64,000 nt of DNA from DATASD01 sp035478835 (lineage in GTDB: Bacteria > Patescibacteriota > Saccharimonadia > Saccharimonadales > UBA4665). A program made the position numbers and the translations under genes. Location: the NCBI GenBank assembly GCA_035478835.1, contig DATIJH010000001.1:1-64000 (forward strand), in the 5' to 3' direction. The notes under the pieces are model-generated. The model was not told the origin of the DNA, ran no database searches, and saw nothing but the letters and a program-made list of their open reading frames with translations. Below are positions 49,432 through 57,618 of this stretch, piece by piece; position 1 is the first letter of the stretch; each line of letters opens with the position of its first letter.

Positions 49432-51357
49432 ATGGGTAAAATCATTGGTATTGACCTCGGTACGACGAACTCGGCGATGGCTGTAATGCAGTCTGGCAAG
49501 CCGGAAATTATCGCCAACTCCGAAGGCAACCGCACCACGCCGTCTGTGGTGGCAGTAAATAAGAACGGTGAGCGCTTGGTTGGCCAAGTGGCACGCCGCC
49601 AACAGGTAACGAATAGCAAAAACACGATTTATGAAGTGAAGCGCCTGATCGGCCGCCGTTGGGAAGATAAAGAAGTCCAGCGCGACCTCAAGCTGATGGG
49701 CTACGAAATTGTGAAAAGCGGCTCGGCCGTCAAAGTTAAGATGGGCGACAAACAGTACAGCCCAGAAGAAATCAGCGCCATGATCTTAAGCAAGCTCAAA
49801 GCCGATGCCGAAAGCTTCTTGGGCGAAGGTGTTTCCGAAGCCGTGATTACCGTTCCGGCTTACTTTGACGACTCGCAGCGCCAGGCCACCAAAGACGCCG
49901 GCAAGATTGCCGGCCTTGAGGTCAAGCGCATTATCAACGAGCCAACCGCCGCCGCCTTGGCTTACGGCCTCGACAAGGCTGAGCAAAAAGACGAGAAAAT
50001 CGCCGTGTACGACCTCGGTGGTGGTACGTTCGACGTTTCAATCCTGGAACTCGGCGACGGCGTATTCGAAGTCAAATCTACCAACGGCGACACGCACCTC
50101 GGCGGCGCCGACTTTGACCGCACGATCATCAACTACTTTGTGGAAGAGTTCAAAAAAGAGCACGGCATCGACCTTACCGACGACAAAGCCGCCATGCAGC
50201 GCTTGCGCGACGAGGCCGAAAAAGCCAAGATCGAACTTTCAACAGCCCAGGAAGTCGACGTCAACCTGCCGTTCTTGACCGCAGACGCCGACGGTCCAAA
50301 GCACTTTGAGCACAAGCTGACACGCGCCAAGCTCGAACAATTAGTTGCCGAACTCATCGACAAAACCGCCGACCCATGCGAAAAAGCCTTGAAAGACGCC
50401 GGCCTGAAAGCCAGCGACATCAATGCTGTCGTGCTCGTAGGTGGTATGACGCGCATGCCGGCCGTTCAGGAAAAGGTCAAGAAGATCTTTGGCAAAGACC
50501 CGATGAAGGGCGTGAACCCCGACGAAGTCGTGGCTGTTGGCGCTGCCATCCAGGGCGGCGTGCTGCAGGGCGATGTCAAGGACGTGTTGCTGCTCGACGT
50601 TACACCGCTGAGCCTTGGCATCGAGACCATGGGCGGCGTCATGACAAAGCTCATCGACCGCAACACTACCATTCCAACCAGCAAGAGCGAAGTCTTCTCA
50701 ACAGCGGCCGACAACCAACCGCAAGTAGAAGTCCACGTGCTGCAGGGTGAGCGCGGCATGGTTGAAGGCAACAAGTCGCTCGGTAAATTTACCCTTGACG
50801 GTATTCCGGCCGCACCGCGCGGCGTGCCGCAAATCGAGGTAACATTTAACATCGACGCCAACGGCATCCTGAACGTCACCGCCAAGGACAAAGGCAGCGG
50901 CAAAGAGCAGAGCATCACGATTAGTGGCAGCGGCAACCTCGACAAAGCCGACGTCGAAAAGATGGCCAAAGAAGCCGAAACTCACGCCGACGAAGACAAG
51001 AAAAAGCGCGAAGCCGTTGAGGCCCGCAACTTGCTCGACAGCAGCGTGTACCAAGCCGAAAAAATGGCTCGCGACTACAAGGACAAACTGGCCGAAGAAG
51101 ATCTCAAAACCCTGAACGACGCCGTCGAAGCTGCCAAAAAAGTCACCGCTGACGACAAGGCAGATAAAGATGCGCTCGAAGCAGCTGCCAAAGATCTGAA
51201 CGACAAAATCATGCCGATCGGCGCTAAAATGTACGAACAGGCCGAAGCCAAAGACGAAAAGTCAGAAGAAAAGCCTGACGCCGGAAAAGCCGACGACAAA
51301 GACAGCAACAAAGACAAGTCCGACACCGTCGAAGGCGAAGTCGTCGACGAAAAATAG
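49432..51357 (+). CDS. dnaK: Chaperone DnaK (Hsp70)
   Basis: 641 residues. IGIDLGTTNSAMAV phosphate loop, VITVPAYFDDSQRQATKDAG, IINEPTAAALAYG, DLGGGTFDVS and VGGMTRMPAVQ motifs, substrate domain DVTPLSLGIETMGG, and an acidic Asp/Lys-rich tail. Central ATP-dependent chaperone working with GrpE and DnaJ. Repressed by HrcA through two CIRCE sites. Confidence 0.99.
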   Translation: MGKIIGIDLGTTNSAMAVMQSGKPEIIANSEGNRTTPSVVAVNKNGERLVGQVARRQQVTNSKNTIYEVKRLIGRRWEDKEVQRDLKLMGYEIVKSGSAVKVKMGDKQYSPEEISAMILSKLKADAESFLGEGVSEAVITVPAYFDDSQRQATKDAGKIAGLEVKRIINEPTAAALAYGLDKAEQKDEKIAVYDLGGGTFDVSILELGDGVFEVKSTNGDTHLGGADFDRTIINYFVEEFKKEHGIDLTDDKAAMQRLRDEAEKAKIELSTAQEVDVNLPFLTADADGPKHFEHKLTRAKLEQLVAELIDKTADPCEKALKDAGLKASDINAVVLVGGMTRMPAVQEKVKKIFGKDPMKGVNPDEVVAVGAAIQGGVLQGDVKDVLLLDVTPLSLGIETMGGVMTKLIDRNTTIPTSKSEVFSTAADNQPQVEVHVLQGERGMVEGNKSLGKFTLDGIPAAPRGVPQIEVTFNIDANGILNVTAKDKGSGKEQSITISGSGNLDKADVEKMAKEAETHADEDKKKREAVEARNLLDSSVYQAEKMARDYKDKLAEEDLKTLNDAVEAAKKVTADDKADKDALEAAAKDLNDKIMPIGAKMYEQAEAKDEKSEEKPDAGKADDKDSNKDKSDTVEGEVVDEK

Positions 51358-51381
51358 TTAGAAGTTAATAGTTAGAAGTTA
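51354..51381 (+). repeat. Perfect 14-base tandem duplication at the dnaK stop
   Basis: Two identical adjacent copies of ATAGTTAGAAGTTA (51354-51367 and 51368-51381); the first overlaps the dnaK TAG stop. A shorter partial unit follows. Possible slippage product. Confidence 0.9.
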
Positions 51382-51398
51382 GTAGATAGGTACCTCAC

Positions 51399-52805
51399 AT
51401 GACCGCAGATAATCCAGGCGGCCGCCATTGGGCAGAAACCGTTGGCGCCGCCCCTTACTTCACACCTGATCTCCCGGAAGAAGCAAAACCACAAACTAAG
51501 CAACGCGAACCGTCGACCATCTCGGAGGTTTTTGGGCAAGAGCTGCCCACGCTTACCGACGCGGAGCGCGCGCTCCTTGCCCCTCCATCATGGCGCGAAC
51601 CTTCAGAGCCGCCCGTTATTGGCGCAGAGAGTTCGCCCACACCACCCACCACCCGAACGTACTTTGCGGATCCTGCCGACGTTGACCGCGCCAGGTACTA
51701 CGAAGGGTTTGCCGCCGTTGAACTATCCGATTCCGACCCACCGGCGGACGCCCAGGGGCCAAGACATGCCGCCCCTAATCCGCAGCAGCCAACGACGTCA
51801 TTACCCGAGCTCCGCGAACGAGTTCAATCAGTGGTAAATGAGTTTGGCGCGGGCCTGCCGGCCGGCGATCCGGCGCGAACTGCTCTAGAGCTTTTTGAAG
51901 CTGGTTTACGCAACCAAATGCATGTATCCCCGCTGCCACAATCGGCTGCCGCCAACACCAAGCCGACAGAACCAGAACTTTTAGACGAGATTGACTTCAC
52001 AAACGTTACATTACCTGATCTGCCCCCTGTTGAATTGAGCGACGGGTACAAAGCCAAATATCGGATATTCCAGGAATTGCTCGAGAAGGCACGTGAAGAC
52101 GCTGCTGCCGCCGCGGCGGACCAGCACGCCGCCGCCCAGGCTACGCGCCAGGGAGGCGGGGCTCACCATGCGCGGTCCAGTGAGGTCAGCCCGCTCGCCC
52201 TTGTATATCGAGCTTCTGGCGTGCCCGAGCAGGTTGCCGACCTTTTGCGTGATCGCATCCACGGCCAGCACGCCGCGCTTGTGCCATATTCGCCCGATGC
52301 TGTACAGCCTGAGCTGCAGCGGCCGCGCGAACACAGCGCACTGCCGCTCCCAGTGATGCGGGCGTTGAGGGCGTTGACTACGGCAACTATCGGCGGTGGC
52401 GAGCTCGTTACATTGGCGCCGGCACAGCACTTTTTGCCCGAGCCAACAGCAGAACCAGCGCCGTCAAAGAACTGGGATTGGTTTACGCCGCCGGAGGCTC
52501 TGCTTGCAGCTCAACGGACCCTCGGCGTTGATGGAGTGCCGGTTTTCGACATCTCCACCGCCCCAGCGAACCAGTTTGCAGTTAACGCAGAGCCTGCTCC
52601 ATTGCAGCAAGAGCCGCCAACTGTTCGCATGGAGTTGCCCGCAGCCGTCGAAGCACCGGTGTGGCCCGCAGTCGAGCCGGAAGAAGATGGTATTATGGTA
52701 GAGTCTACCGTACGCATCGAAAAGCCTGCTCCGCGATCTGGCGGACAGTCGACGCTGTACTTCCCGTCTACCGGTCAATTCGGTTCAAATAAATCTTTAA
52801 ACTAA
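51399..52805 (+). CDS. Disordered proline-rich protein between dnaK and dnaJ
   Basis: 468 residues, very rich in Pro, Ala, Glu, no membrane helix; most of it looks disordered, with helical islands (QSVVNEFGAGLPAGDPARTALELFEAGLRNQ; KAKYRIFQELLEKAREDAAAAAADQ). Ends STLYFPSTGQFGSNKSLN. It lies where dnaJ usually follows dnaK, so it is likely expressed with the chaperones and may be a client or adaptor. No family recognised. Confidence 0.5.
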   Translation: MTADNPGGRHWAETVGAAPYFTPDLPEEAKPQTKQREPSTISEVFGQELPTLTDAERALLAPPSWREPSEPPVIGAESSPTPPTTRTYFADPADVDRARYYEGFAAVELSDSDPPADAQGPRHAAPNPQQPTTSLPELRERVQSVVNEFGAGLPAGDPARTALELFEAGLRNQMHVSPLPQSAAANTKPTEPELLDEIDFTNVTLPDLPPVELSDGYKAKYRIFQELLEKAREDAAAAAADQHAAAQATRQGGGAHHARSSEVSPLALVYRASGVPEQVADLLRDRIHGQHAALVPYSPDAVQPELQRPREHSALPLPVMRALRALTTATIGGGELVTLAPAQHFLPEPTAEPAPSKNWDWFTPPEALLAAQRTLGVDGVPVFDISTAPANQFAVNAEPAPLQQEPPTVRMELPAAVEAPVWPAVEPEEDGIMVESTVRIEKPAPRSGGQSTLYFPSTGQFGSNKSLN

Positions 52806-52815
52806 GGATAAGCCT

Positions 52816-53934
52816 ATGGCCAAACGCGATTACTACGAAGTTTTAGGCATCGCCAAAGATGCCAGCGCCGACGAAATTAAAAAAGCATTTCGCCGTTTGG
52901 CCGTGCAGTACCACCCCGACAAAGAGGGCGGCAACGAAACCAAATTTAAAGAAATCAACGAAGCCTACGAGGTCCTCAAAGATCCGTCCAAACGCCAGCG
53001 TTACGACCAGTTCGGTCATGCCGGCGTCGGCAGCAGCGCCGCGGGCGATGGCAATCCGTTTGGCGCCGGCTTTAACGGTTTTGGCGGCCAAGGGCAGAAC
53101 GTTAATTTTGACTTTGGCGATCTTGGCCTTGGCGATATTTTTGAAAGCTTTTTTGGCGGCCAGGGCGGCAACCGCGGCCGCGGCCCGGCGCGCGGCCGTG
53201 ACGTAGAGACGCGCGTAGAAGTCAGCTTCGAAGAAGCTATTTTTGGCGCCGAACGTACACTCGAACTTAATCTGGAGGCCATCTGCACGCACTGCAAAGG
53301 CACGACGGCCGAACCTGGCTACGAGCTCAAGACCTGCGATACCTGCGGCGGCCACGGCCAAGTCACGCAAGTCGTGCGCACCATTTTTGGAAATATCCAG
53401 CAGGCGAGTGTCTGCCCCAAGTGCCACGGCAAAGGGAAGATTCCGGAAAAGCCATGCTCGGTTTGCAACGGCAAAGGCACAACGCGCCAAGCGCAGAGCA
53501 TCACGCTTAAAATTCCGGCCGGCATCGACGACGGCGCCACTATTCGTCTGCGCGAACACGGCGAAGCGATCGCCGGCGGGCCGAAAGGCGACTTATATGT
53601 GGGCGTCCGCGTCAAAGCGCACAAAAAGTTCACGCGCGAAAGCGACCTTATCTTAAGCGAAGAACACATCGGCATGGCCAGCGCGGCGCTTGGCACCGAA
53701 ATCGACGTCGAAACTGTCGACGGTCCGATCCGCATGAAAATCCCGGCTGGCACGCAAAGCGGCACCGACTTTAAACTGAGCGGCCACGGCGTGCCACACC
53801 TGCGCGGTAATGGCCGCGGCGCACACATCGTAACCGTTATAGTTGATACGCCACAAAACCTCAGCCGCGAACAACGCGCCGCACTCGAACAATTTGCCAG
53901 CCTCGACGACAAAAAGCATTTCTGGCAGCGCTAA
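52816..53934 (+). CDS. dnaJ: Chaperone DnaJ (Hsp40)
   Basis: 372 residues. J-domain with the HPD motif (YHPDKEGG), Gly/Phe-rich region (residues ~75-120), four zinc-finger repeats CxxCxGxG (CTHCKG, CDTCGG, CPKCHG, CSVCNG), then the substrate-binding domain. Stimulates DnaK ATPase. Starts 10 bases after the preceding stop with AAGGATAAG before it. Confidence 0.98.
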   Translation: MAKRDYYEVLGIAKDASADEIKKAFRRLAVQYHPDKEGGNETKFKEINEAYEVLKDPSKRQRYDQFGHAGVGSSAAGDGNPFGAGFNGFGGQGQNVNFDFGDLGLGDIFESFFGGQGGNRGRGPARGRDVETRVEVSFEEAIFGAERTLELNLEAICTHCKGTTAEPGYELKTCDTCGGHGQVTQVVRTIFGNIQQASVCPKCHGKGKIPEKPCSVCNGKGTTRQAQSITLKIPAGIDDGATIRLREHGEAIAGGPKGDLYVGVRVKAHKKFTRESDLILSEEHIGMASAALGTEIDVETVDGPIRMKIPAGTQSGTDFKLSGHGVPHLRGNGRGAHIVTVIVDTPQNLSREQRAALEQFASLDDKKHFWQR

Positions 53935-53948
53935 TTGTGCTGGAGATA

Positions 53949-54071
53949 TTGATTTTATTATAGTTTTATAGTATAATAAATCTATCAATAACACTGGTGA
54001 CCTGCCGGTTGCGGCAGCGCCACTGCGCCATAGTGCCGCGAGCCCTGCTTGCAGTATAATTTGGAGGAGCC
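53949..54071 (+). promoter_or_regulatory. Promoter and structured leader of the RimK-type operon
   Basis: TTGATT (53949-53954), 17-base spacer, TATAAT (53972-53977), the same pair as at 4580. The leader (about 54000-54071) holds a perfect 6-bp hairpin CTGCCG/CGGCAG (54002-54017), a second possible stem CACT/AGTG, and GGAGGAG before ATG 54072. A later TATAAT (54055-54060) is too close to the start to keep the ribosome site. Confidence 0.6.
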
Positions 54072-55331
54072 ATGCGAGACCATCCTGCGATCATTAGCAT
54101 TACCGGCACAAAAGGCAAGTCGACAGTCACGTATCTTCTGGCCGATATCTTGCGGCGATACGGCGAAAATGTCTTGCGTGTAGACACGACTGGATATTAC
54201 ATTAACGGTGAGCAAAAAGGCACGCTCGAGTCCTCAAAGCGCATCGCGCGCCTCGTCCCTACCGTATGTCCGGGACGTTTTTTGACCGCAATGGAACAGA
54301 CAGAGCATTTTACAGCCGTACTTGAATGCTCAATTGGCTGCAGCAATCCGCCAGGTCTAGGCTACTATCGGCACAGTGTCGGCATCTTTACGAACGTTTT
54401 TGAAGATCACCTTGGCAGCACCAGCCGTCTGAAGACGCAGGCCGATATCGCTCAGGCAAAGAGTTTCATCTTTTCGCGGCTCGAGTCTAACGGCACGGCA
54501 GTATTTAACGCCGATGACGCACATGTGTGTTCTAAATTGCCGTTGCTTCCAAAAACTGCTCAGCTCATTCCGTGCGGCTTGGACTTTTCGGCATTTGACT
54601 TGCCGGCACATCTAAAAGAGGGTGGCATGGCTATAACATATGTGGATGGCGTTGTTGTTTGCCGCACGGCCGCCGGTGATGAGCCGCTCTTTGCGGTTAA
54701 AGATGTCCTGTGGACGTTCGGCGGCGCTTTTATGCCCTCGGTCCTCAATAGTATGTACATAGCGGGCGGGCTGCTTGGCCATTTTGGCGGCAAGGTGCCC
54801 GCGAAAGTTTGGGAACTGCTCAAGGAGTCGCGGCTCGACCCATACGGCGGACGATTGACGGTATTGCGAGCCAAAAATGGTGCGACGGTACTTGCCGATT
54901 ATGCCCACGAAAAAACGTCGCTTGTCTCCGTTGCCGGTTTGGCACGGCATCTGGCTGGAACGGATGGCCGGGTCATCGGTGTAGTACGGCTGGCATACGA
55001 TCGTACCGACGATCTCATCAAACAGACAGCCGAAGTCATCGCGCCGCATTTTGACGAATTCGTAGTGTACGATAAAATTGACGGACACTGGCGAAAGCCC
55101 GTGCCCACGGATGGCCGTTTTACTATGGTTGTTGGCCGTATTTCGGACATCCTGGCTAGTACGATCAAGCAGTATAATCCAAACGTTACGCGTATCGTAC
55201 GTGAAGACGAAGCAATTGCGCATGCCGCTGAGCTCGCAGGGCCGGATGACGTAGTCGTAGTGATCGTAAACGACAATATCCGGCGCAGCATAGAATTCAT
55301 CAAGGAATCGTTTAACGCAACTTTTATGTAG
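54072..55331 (+). CDS. Mur ligase family protein, cyanophycin-synthetase-like
   Basis: 419 residues. ATP-binding ITGTKGKST (residues ~10-18) as in Mur ligases and the C-terminal module of cyanophycin synthetase; TNVFEDHLGS (central ligase motif with the H of ExHxD), VFNADDAHV, and a C-terminal domain (TVLADYAHEKTS...IGVVRLAYDRTDD) typical of the CphA-type glutamate-ligase C domain. Strong GGAGGAG ribosome site. First gene of an operon with a protease-like and a RimK-like gene; together these would build and trim an amino-acid polymer or tag. The polymer is not known. Confidence 0.78.
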   Translation: MRDHPAIISITGTKGKSTVTYLLADILRRYGENVLRVDTTGYYINGEQKGTLESSKRIARLVPTVCPGRFLTAMEQTEHFTAVLECSIGCSNPPGLGYYRHSVGIFTNVFEDHLGSTSRLKTQADIAQAKSFIFSRLESNGTAVFNADDAHVCSKLPLLPKTAQLIPCGLDFSAFDLPAHLKEGGMAITYVDGVVVCRTAAGDEPLFAVKDVLWTFGGAFMPSVLNSMYIAGGLLGHFGGKVPAKVWELLKESRLDPYGGRLTVLRAKNGATVLADYAHEKTSLVSVAGLARHLAGTDGRVIGVVRLAYDRTDDLIKQTAEVIAPHFDEFVVYDKIDGHWRKPVPTDGRFTMVVGRISDILASTIKQYNPNVTRIVREDEAIAHAAELAGPDDVVVVIVNDNIRRSIEFIKESFNATFM

Positions 55332-55335
55332 TGGG

Positions 55336-55827
55336 GTGCCAAGCGTGAATGCAGAAGATAAAAAAATAGTGGGCCGCGCCGAAAAAATCGCCTTTCCCGA
55401 GCTAGGTTTTAAAGGTGTGCCGGCACGTATTGACACCGGCGCTAAAACATCGGCGATTTGGGCGGACGCCACGCAAACCGGCGATACGCTCACGATCACG
55501 TTTTTTGGCAAAACCTCGCCACTATACACCGGCGAGGCGGTCAAAGTACGCGAATTTGAAACAGTTACGGTGACGAGTTCAACCGGCCAAGTGCAGGAAC
55601 GGTACAAGATTCGCCTGCTCGTAAAAATCAAAGGCCGCAAGATTCGCGCCTGGTTTACGCTTGCCGATCGAAGCACGCAGGTGTACCCTGTGCTTGTCGG
55701 AAGAAACCTGCTGCGCGGCAAGTTTATTGTTGATGTTCAAAAAGGGCATGAATTGTCGGAACAAGAGCATCCGCGGGTTGAAAACTCGCAGACACACAAC
55801 GACGGTTTCAAGGAGGATGAAGCATGA
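55336..55827 (+). CDS. RimB-like retropepsin-fold protease (DUF785)
   Basis: 163 residues. The motif RIDTGAKTSAIWA (residues ~33-45) with D-T-G is that of the RimK-associated aspartic protease family (RimB, often called ATP-dependent zinc protease), and LVGRNLLRG matches the second conserved segment. RimB removes glutamates added by RimK. GTG 55336 is used here; GTG 55345 is an equally possible start. It lies between the ligase genes and its TGA overlaps the next ATG. Confidence 0.8.
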   Translation: MPSVNAEDKKIVGRAEKIAFPELGFKGVPARIDTGAKTSAIWADATQTGDTLTITFFGKTSPLYTGEAVKVREFETVTVTSSTGQVQERYKIRLLVKIKGRKIRAWFTLADRSTQVYPVLVGRNLLRGKFIVDVQKGHELSEQEHPRVENSQTHNDGFKEDEA

Positions 55828-56729
55828 GGATAGCAATTTTATCAAAAGGTGCGGCCAATTACTCGACGAAACGTCTCAAAGAAGAAGCAGAACTACGCGG
55901 CCACGAAGTCAAAGTAATCAACTACGCCAAATGTTACATGACCATCGAAAAGGGCAACCCGGTCGTGTATTACAAAGGGAATGCCCTCGAAGGTTTCGAC
56001 GCAATTATTCCGCGTATCGCCCAAAGTTACACCAAGTACGGTTGTGCCGTGGTGCGCCAGTTTGAAATGCGTGATGTGTACACCAGCAACAAGTCGATCG
56101 CCATTGATCGTTCACGCAACAAATTGCGCTCGTATCAGATCTTGGCCAAGGCTGAGGTGGGCGTGCCGAAAACCGTGTTTGCGCACGAAACTGCCGATCT
56201 TGACGACGTTATTGCCAAAGCCGGCGGCGCGCCGCTGATTATCAAAGTTGCGCGCGGCACACACGGCAATGGCGTGGTGCTGGCCGAAACCAACAAGGCC
56301 GCCAAAGCTGTAATGCAAGCCTTTTACGTTGAGGGCGTGAGCTTTTTGGTGCAGGAATTCGTGAAAGAATCAGCGGGTGAGGACATTCGGGCGCTGGTGG
56401 TTGGCCGCCAGGTGGTTGCCAGCATAAAGCGTCAAAGTCTGGACGACGATTTTCGCTCAAATACCCACCAAGGCGGCGTTGGCAAAACCGTTAAACTAAC
56501 CGACGAAGAAGAGCGCACCGCTGTAAGGGCCGCCAAAGCAATGGGCCTGGCGATTTGCGGCGTGGACATGATCCGCAGCGAGCACGGGCCGCTGGTACTC
56601 GAGGTAAACTCCTCGGCCAGCCTTAAAACGCCAGAGCTGCTCACTAAGCGCAATGTGGCCGCCAAAATCATCGAGTACATCGAGCGCAACGCCGGTCAGC
56701 GCAACCGCAAAGACCGCGTCGGCGCCTAA
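55824..56729 (+). CDS. RimK-family ATP-grasp ligase
   Basis: 301 residues. ATP-grasp features PLIIKVARGTHGNGV (Lys and Gly-rich loop), FLVQEFVKESAGEDIRALVVG, and VLEVNSSASLKTPELLTK (metal ligands). Family members attach glutamate to the C-terminus of ribosomal protein S6 or to cofactors. ATGA overlap with the protease gene and an AAGGAGG site show coupling. Basic C-terminal tail (RNRKDRVGA). Confidence 0.9.
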   Translation: MRIAILSKGAANYSTKRLKEEAELRGHEVKVINYAKCYMTIEKGNPVVYYKGNALEGFDAIIPRIAQSYTKYGCAVVRQFEMRDVYTSNKSIAIDRSRNKLRSYQILAKAEVGVPKTVFAHETADLDDVIAKAGGAPLIIKVARGTHGNGVVLAETNKAAKAVMQAFYVEGVSFLVQEFVKESAGEDIRALVVGRQVVASIKRQSLDDDFRSNTHQGGVGKTVKLTDEEERTAVRAAKAMGLAICGVDMIRSEHGPLVLEVNSSASLKTPELLTKRNVAAKIIEYIERNAGQRNRKDRVGA

Positions 56730-56783
56730 GTACCACCCCGGACACTGCTTACGTTTTGCCCCACCCGGTGGTATCATGTGGAT

Positions 56784-57293
56784 ATGATGTCTCATGATTT
56801 GCCGCTGATAGTTGCGATTTTTGCACCGGTCGTGGTGCTGTCGCTGCTGGGCATTAATGCTGCAGTGGTTTTCTTGAGTCTTTGCCTTGGCGAGGTACTT
56901 GTAACATATGTTTCGAGCGAGGCGATCTCGGCGCTTACGACGCTGTCGCCGCACGCCAGTGCGCTCAGCAAAAGCATGTTGCAGCTGGCGTTTTTGCTCG
57001 GACCGGCGATTTTATCGGCCGTAATTATGGTGTTTAGTGTGCGCGGCATGGTGAAACGCGTTATTAACGTGCTGCCAGCGCTGGGCGTAGGATTACTCGG
57101 GACGTTAATGGGTGTGCCGCTGTTTACGCCGGGTCTCCGCTATGCGATCGAGGGCGGCTCGTTCTGGCAACAGCTAACGCGGGCGCAAGCGCTCGTAGTC
57201 GGCGTAACGGCGCTGATTAGCCTGTTGTTCTTGTGGTCGCAGCGCCGCAGCGCCAAAAGCGGCGAAGGCCGCAGCACGCGTCACCGCGGCTAA
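56784..57293 (+). CDS. Hypothetical polytopic membrane protein, 169 residues
   Basis: ATG 56784, 6 bases after TATCAT (56772-56777), leaderless. Four helices (IVAIFAPVVVLSLLGI, AVVFLSLCLGEVLVTY, LQLAFLLGPAILSAVIMVFSV, ALVVGVTALISLLFLW) with external loops and a basic C-terminal tail. An inverted repeat TACCACC/GGTGGTA (56731-56773) overlaps the -10. No family recognised. Confidence 0.6.
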   Translation: MMSHDLPLIVAIFAPVVVLSLLGINAAVVFLSLCLGEVLVTYVSSEAISALTTLSPHASALSKSMLQLAFLLGPAILSAVIMVFSVRGMVKRVINVLPALGVGLLGTLMGVPLFTPGLRYAIEGGSFWQQLTRAQALVVGVTALISLLFLWSQRRSAKSGEGRSTRHRG

Positions 57294-57320
57294 AAAGCCG
57301 AAGCTGCGCTGGCGTCAGCT

Positions 57321-57387
57321 GCACATATACCCCGTGCTCAAACACTGCGGATTAAGTACCGCAAACTGCGCGCGGTGGCATATGTGC
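57321..57387 (+). repeat. Palindromic repeat element, copy 3
   Basis: Same core as copy 1, one base different in the 50-base core (inner loop ATTAAGTA), but its own outer stem GCACATAT/ATATGTGC (57321-57328 and 57380-57387), extended by GCTGG/CCAGC. Located in the intergenic space before tRNA-Lys. Confidence 0.85.
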
Positions 57388-57409
57388 CACCAGCCATAGC
57401 CATAAACGG

Positions 57410-57437
57410 TTGACTTTTTTGCCAAAAAAGCGATAAT
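57410..57437 (+). promoter_or_regulatory. Promoter of tRNA-Lys
   Basis: TTGACT (57410-57415), 16-base spacer, GATAAT (57432-57437); transcription starts about 40 bases before the mature tRNA. Confidence 0.65.
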
Positions 57438-57485
57438 ATAAGGTGTTTTCAACGGCACTTTCACGCGTGCCAGAAAGCCCGAATC

Positions 57486-57562
57486 GGGCCAGTAGCTCAG
57501 CTGGTTAGAGCACCTGCCTTTTAAGCAGGGTGTCGAGGGTTCAAGTCCCTCCTGGCCCTCCA
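57486..57562 (+). tRNA. tRNA-Lys (anticodon UUU)
   Basis: 77 bases with CCA. Acceptor GGGCCAG pairs with CTGGCCC, D-arm GCTCAGCTGGTTAGAGC, anticodon loop CTTTTAA on stem CCTGC/GCAGG, T-arm GAGGG/CCCTC with TTCAAGT. Confidence 0.95.
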
Positions 57563-57576
57563 AACCAAGCATCATG

Positions 57577-57605
57577 AAAGACTTCTCAATTGAGAAGTCT
57601 TTTTG
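57577..57605 (+). terminator. Terminator of tRNA-Lys
   Basis: Self-complementary stem AAAGACTTCTC / GAGAAGTCTTT around AATT, followed by T5. Confidence 0.88.
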
Positions 57606-57618
57606 TTATAGTAATTAC

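Noticed and set aside
56731..56773. TACCACC/GGTGGTA inverted repeat as an operator
   Set aside because: It overlaps the -10 but is imperfect (two-base bulge) and single; mentioned with the gene only.
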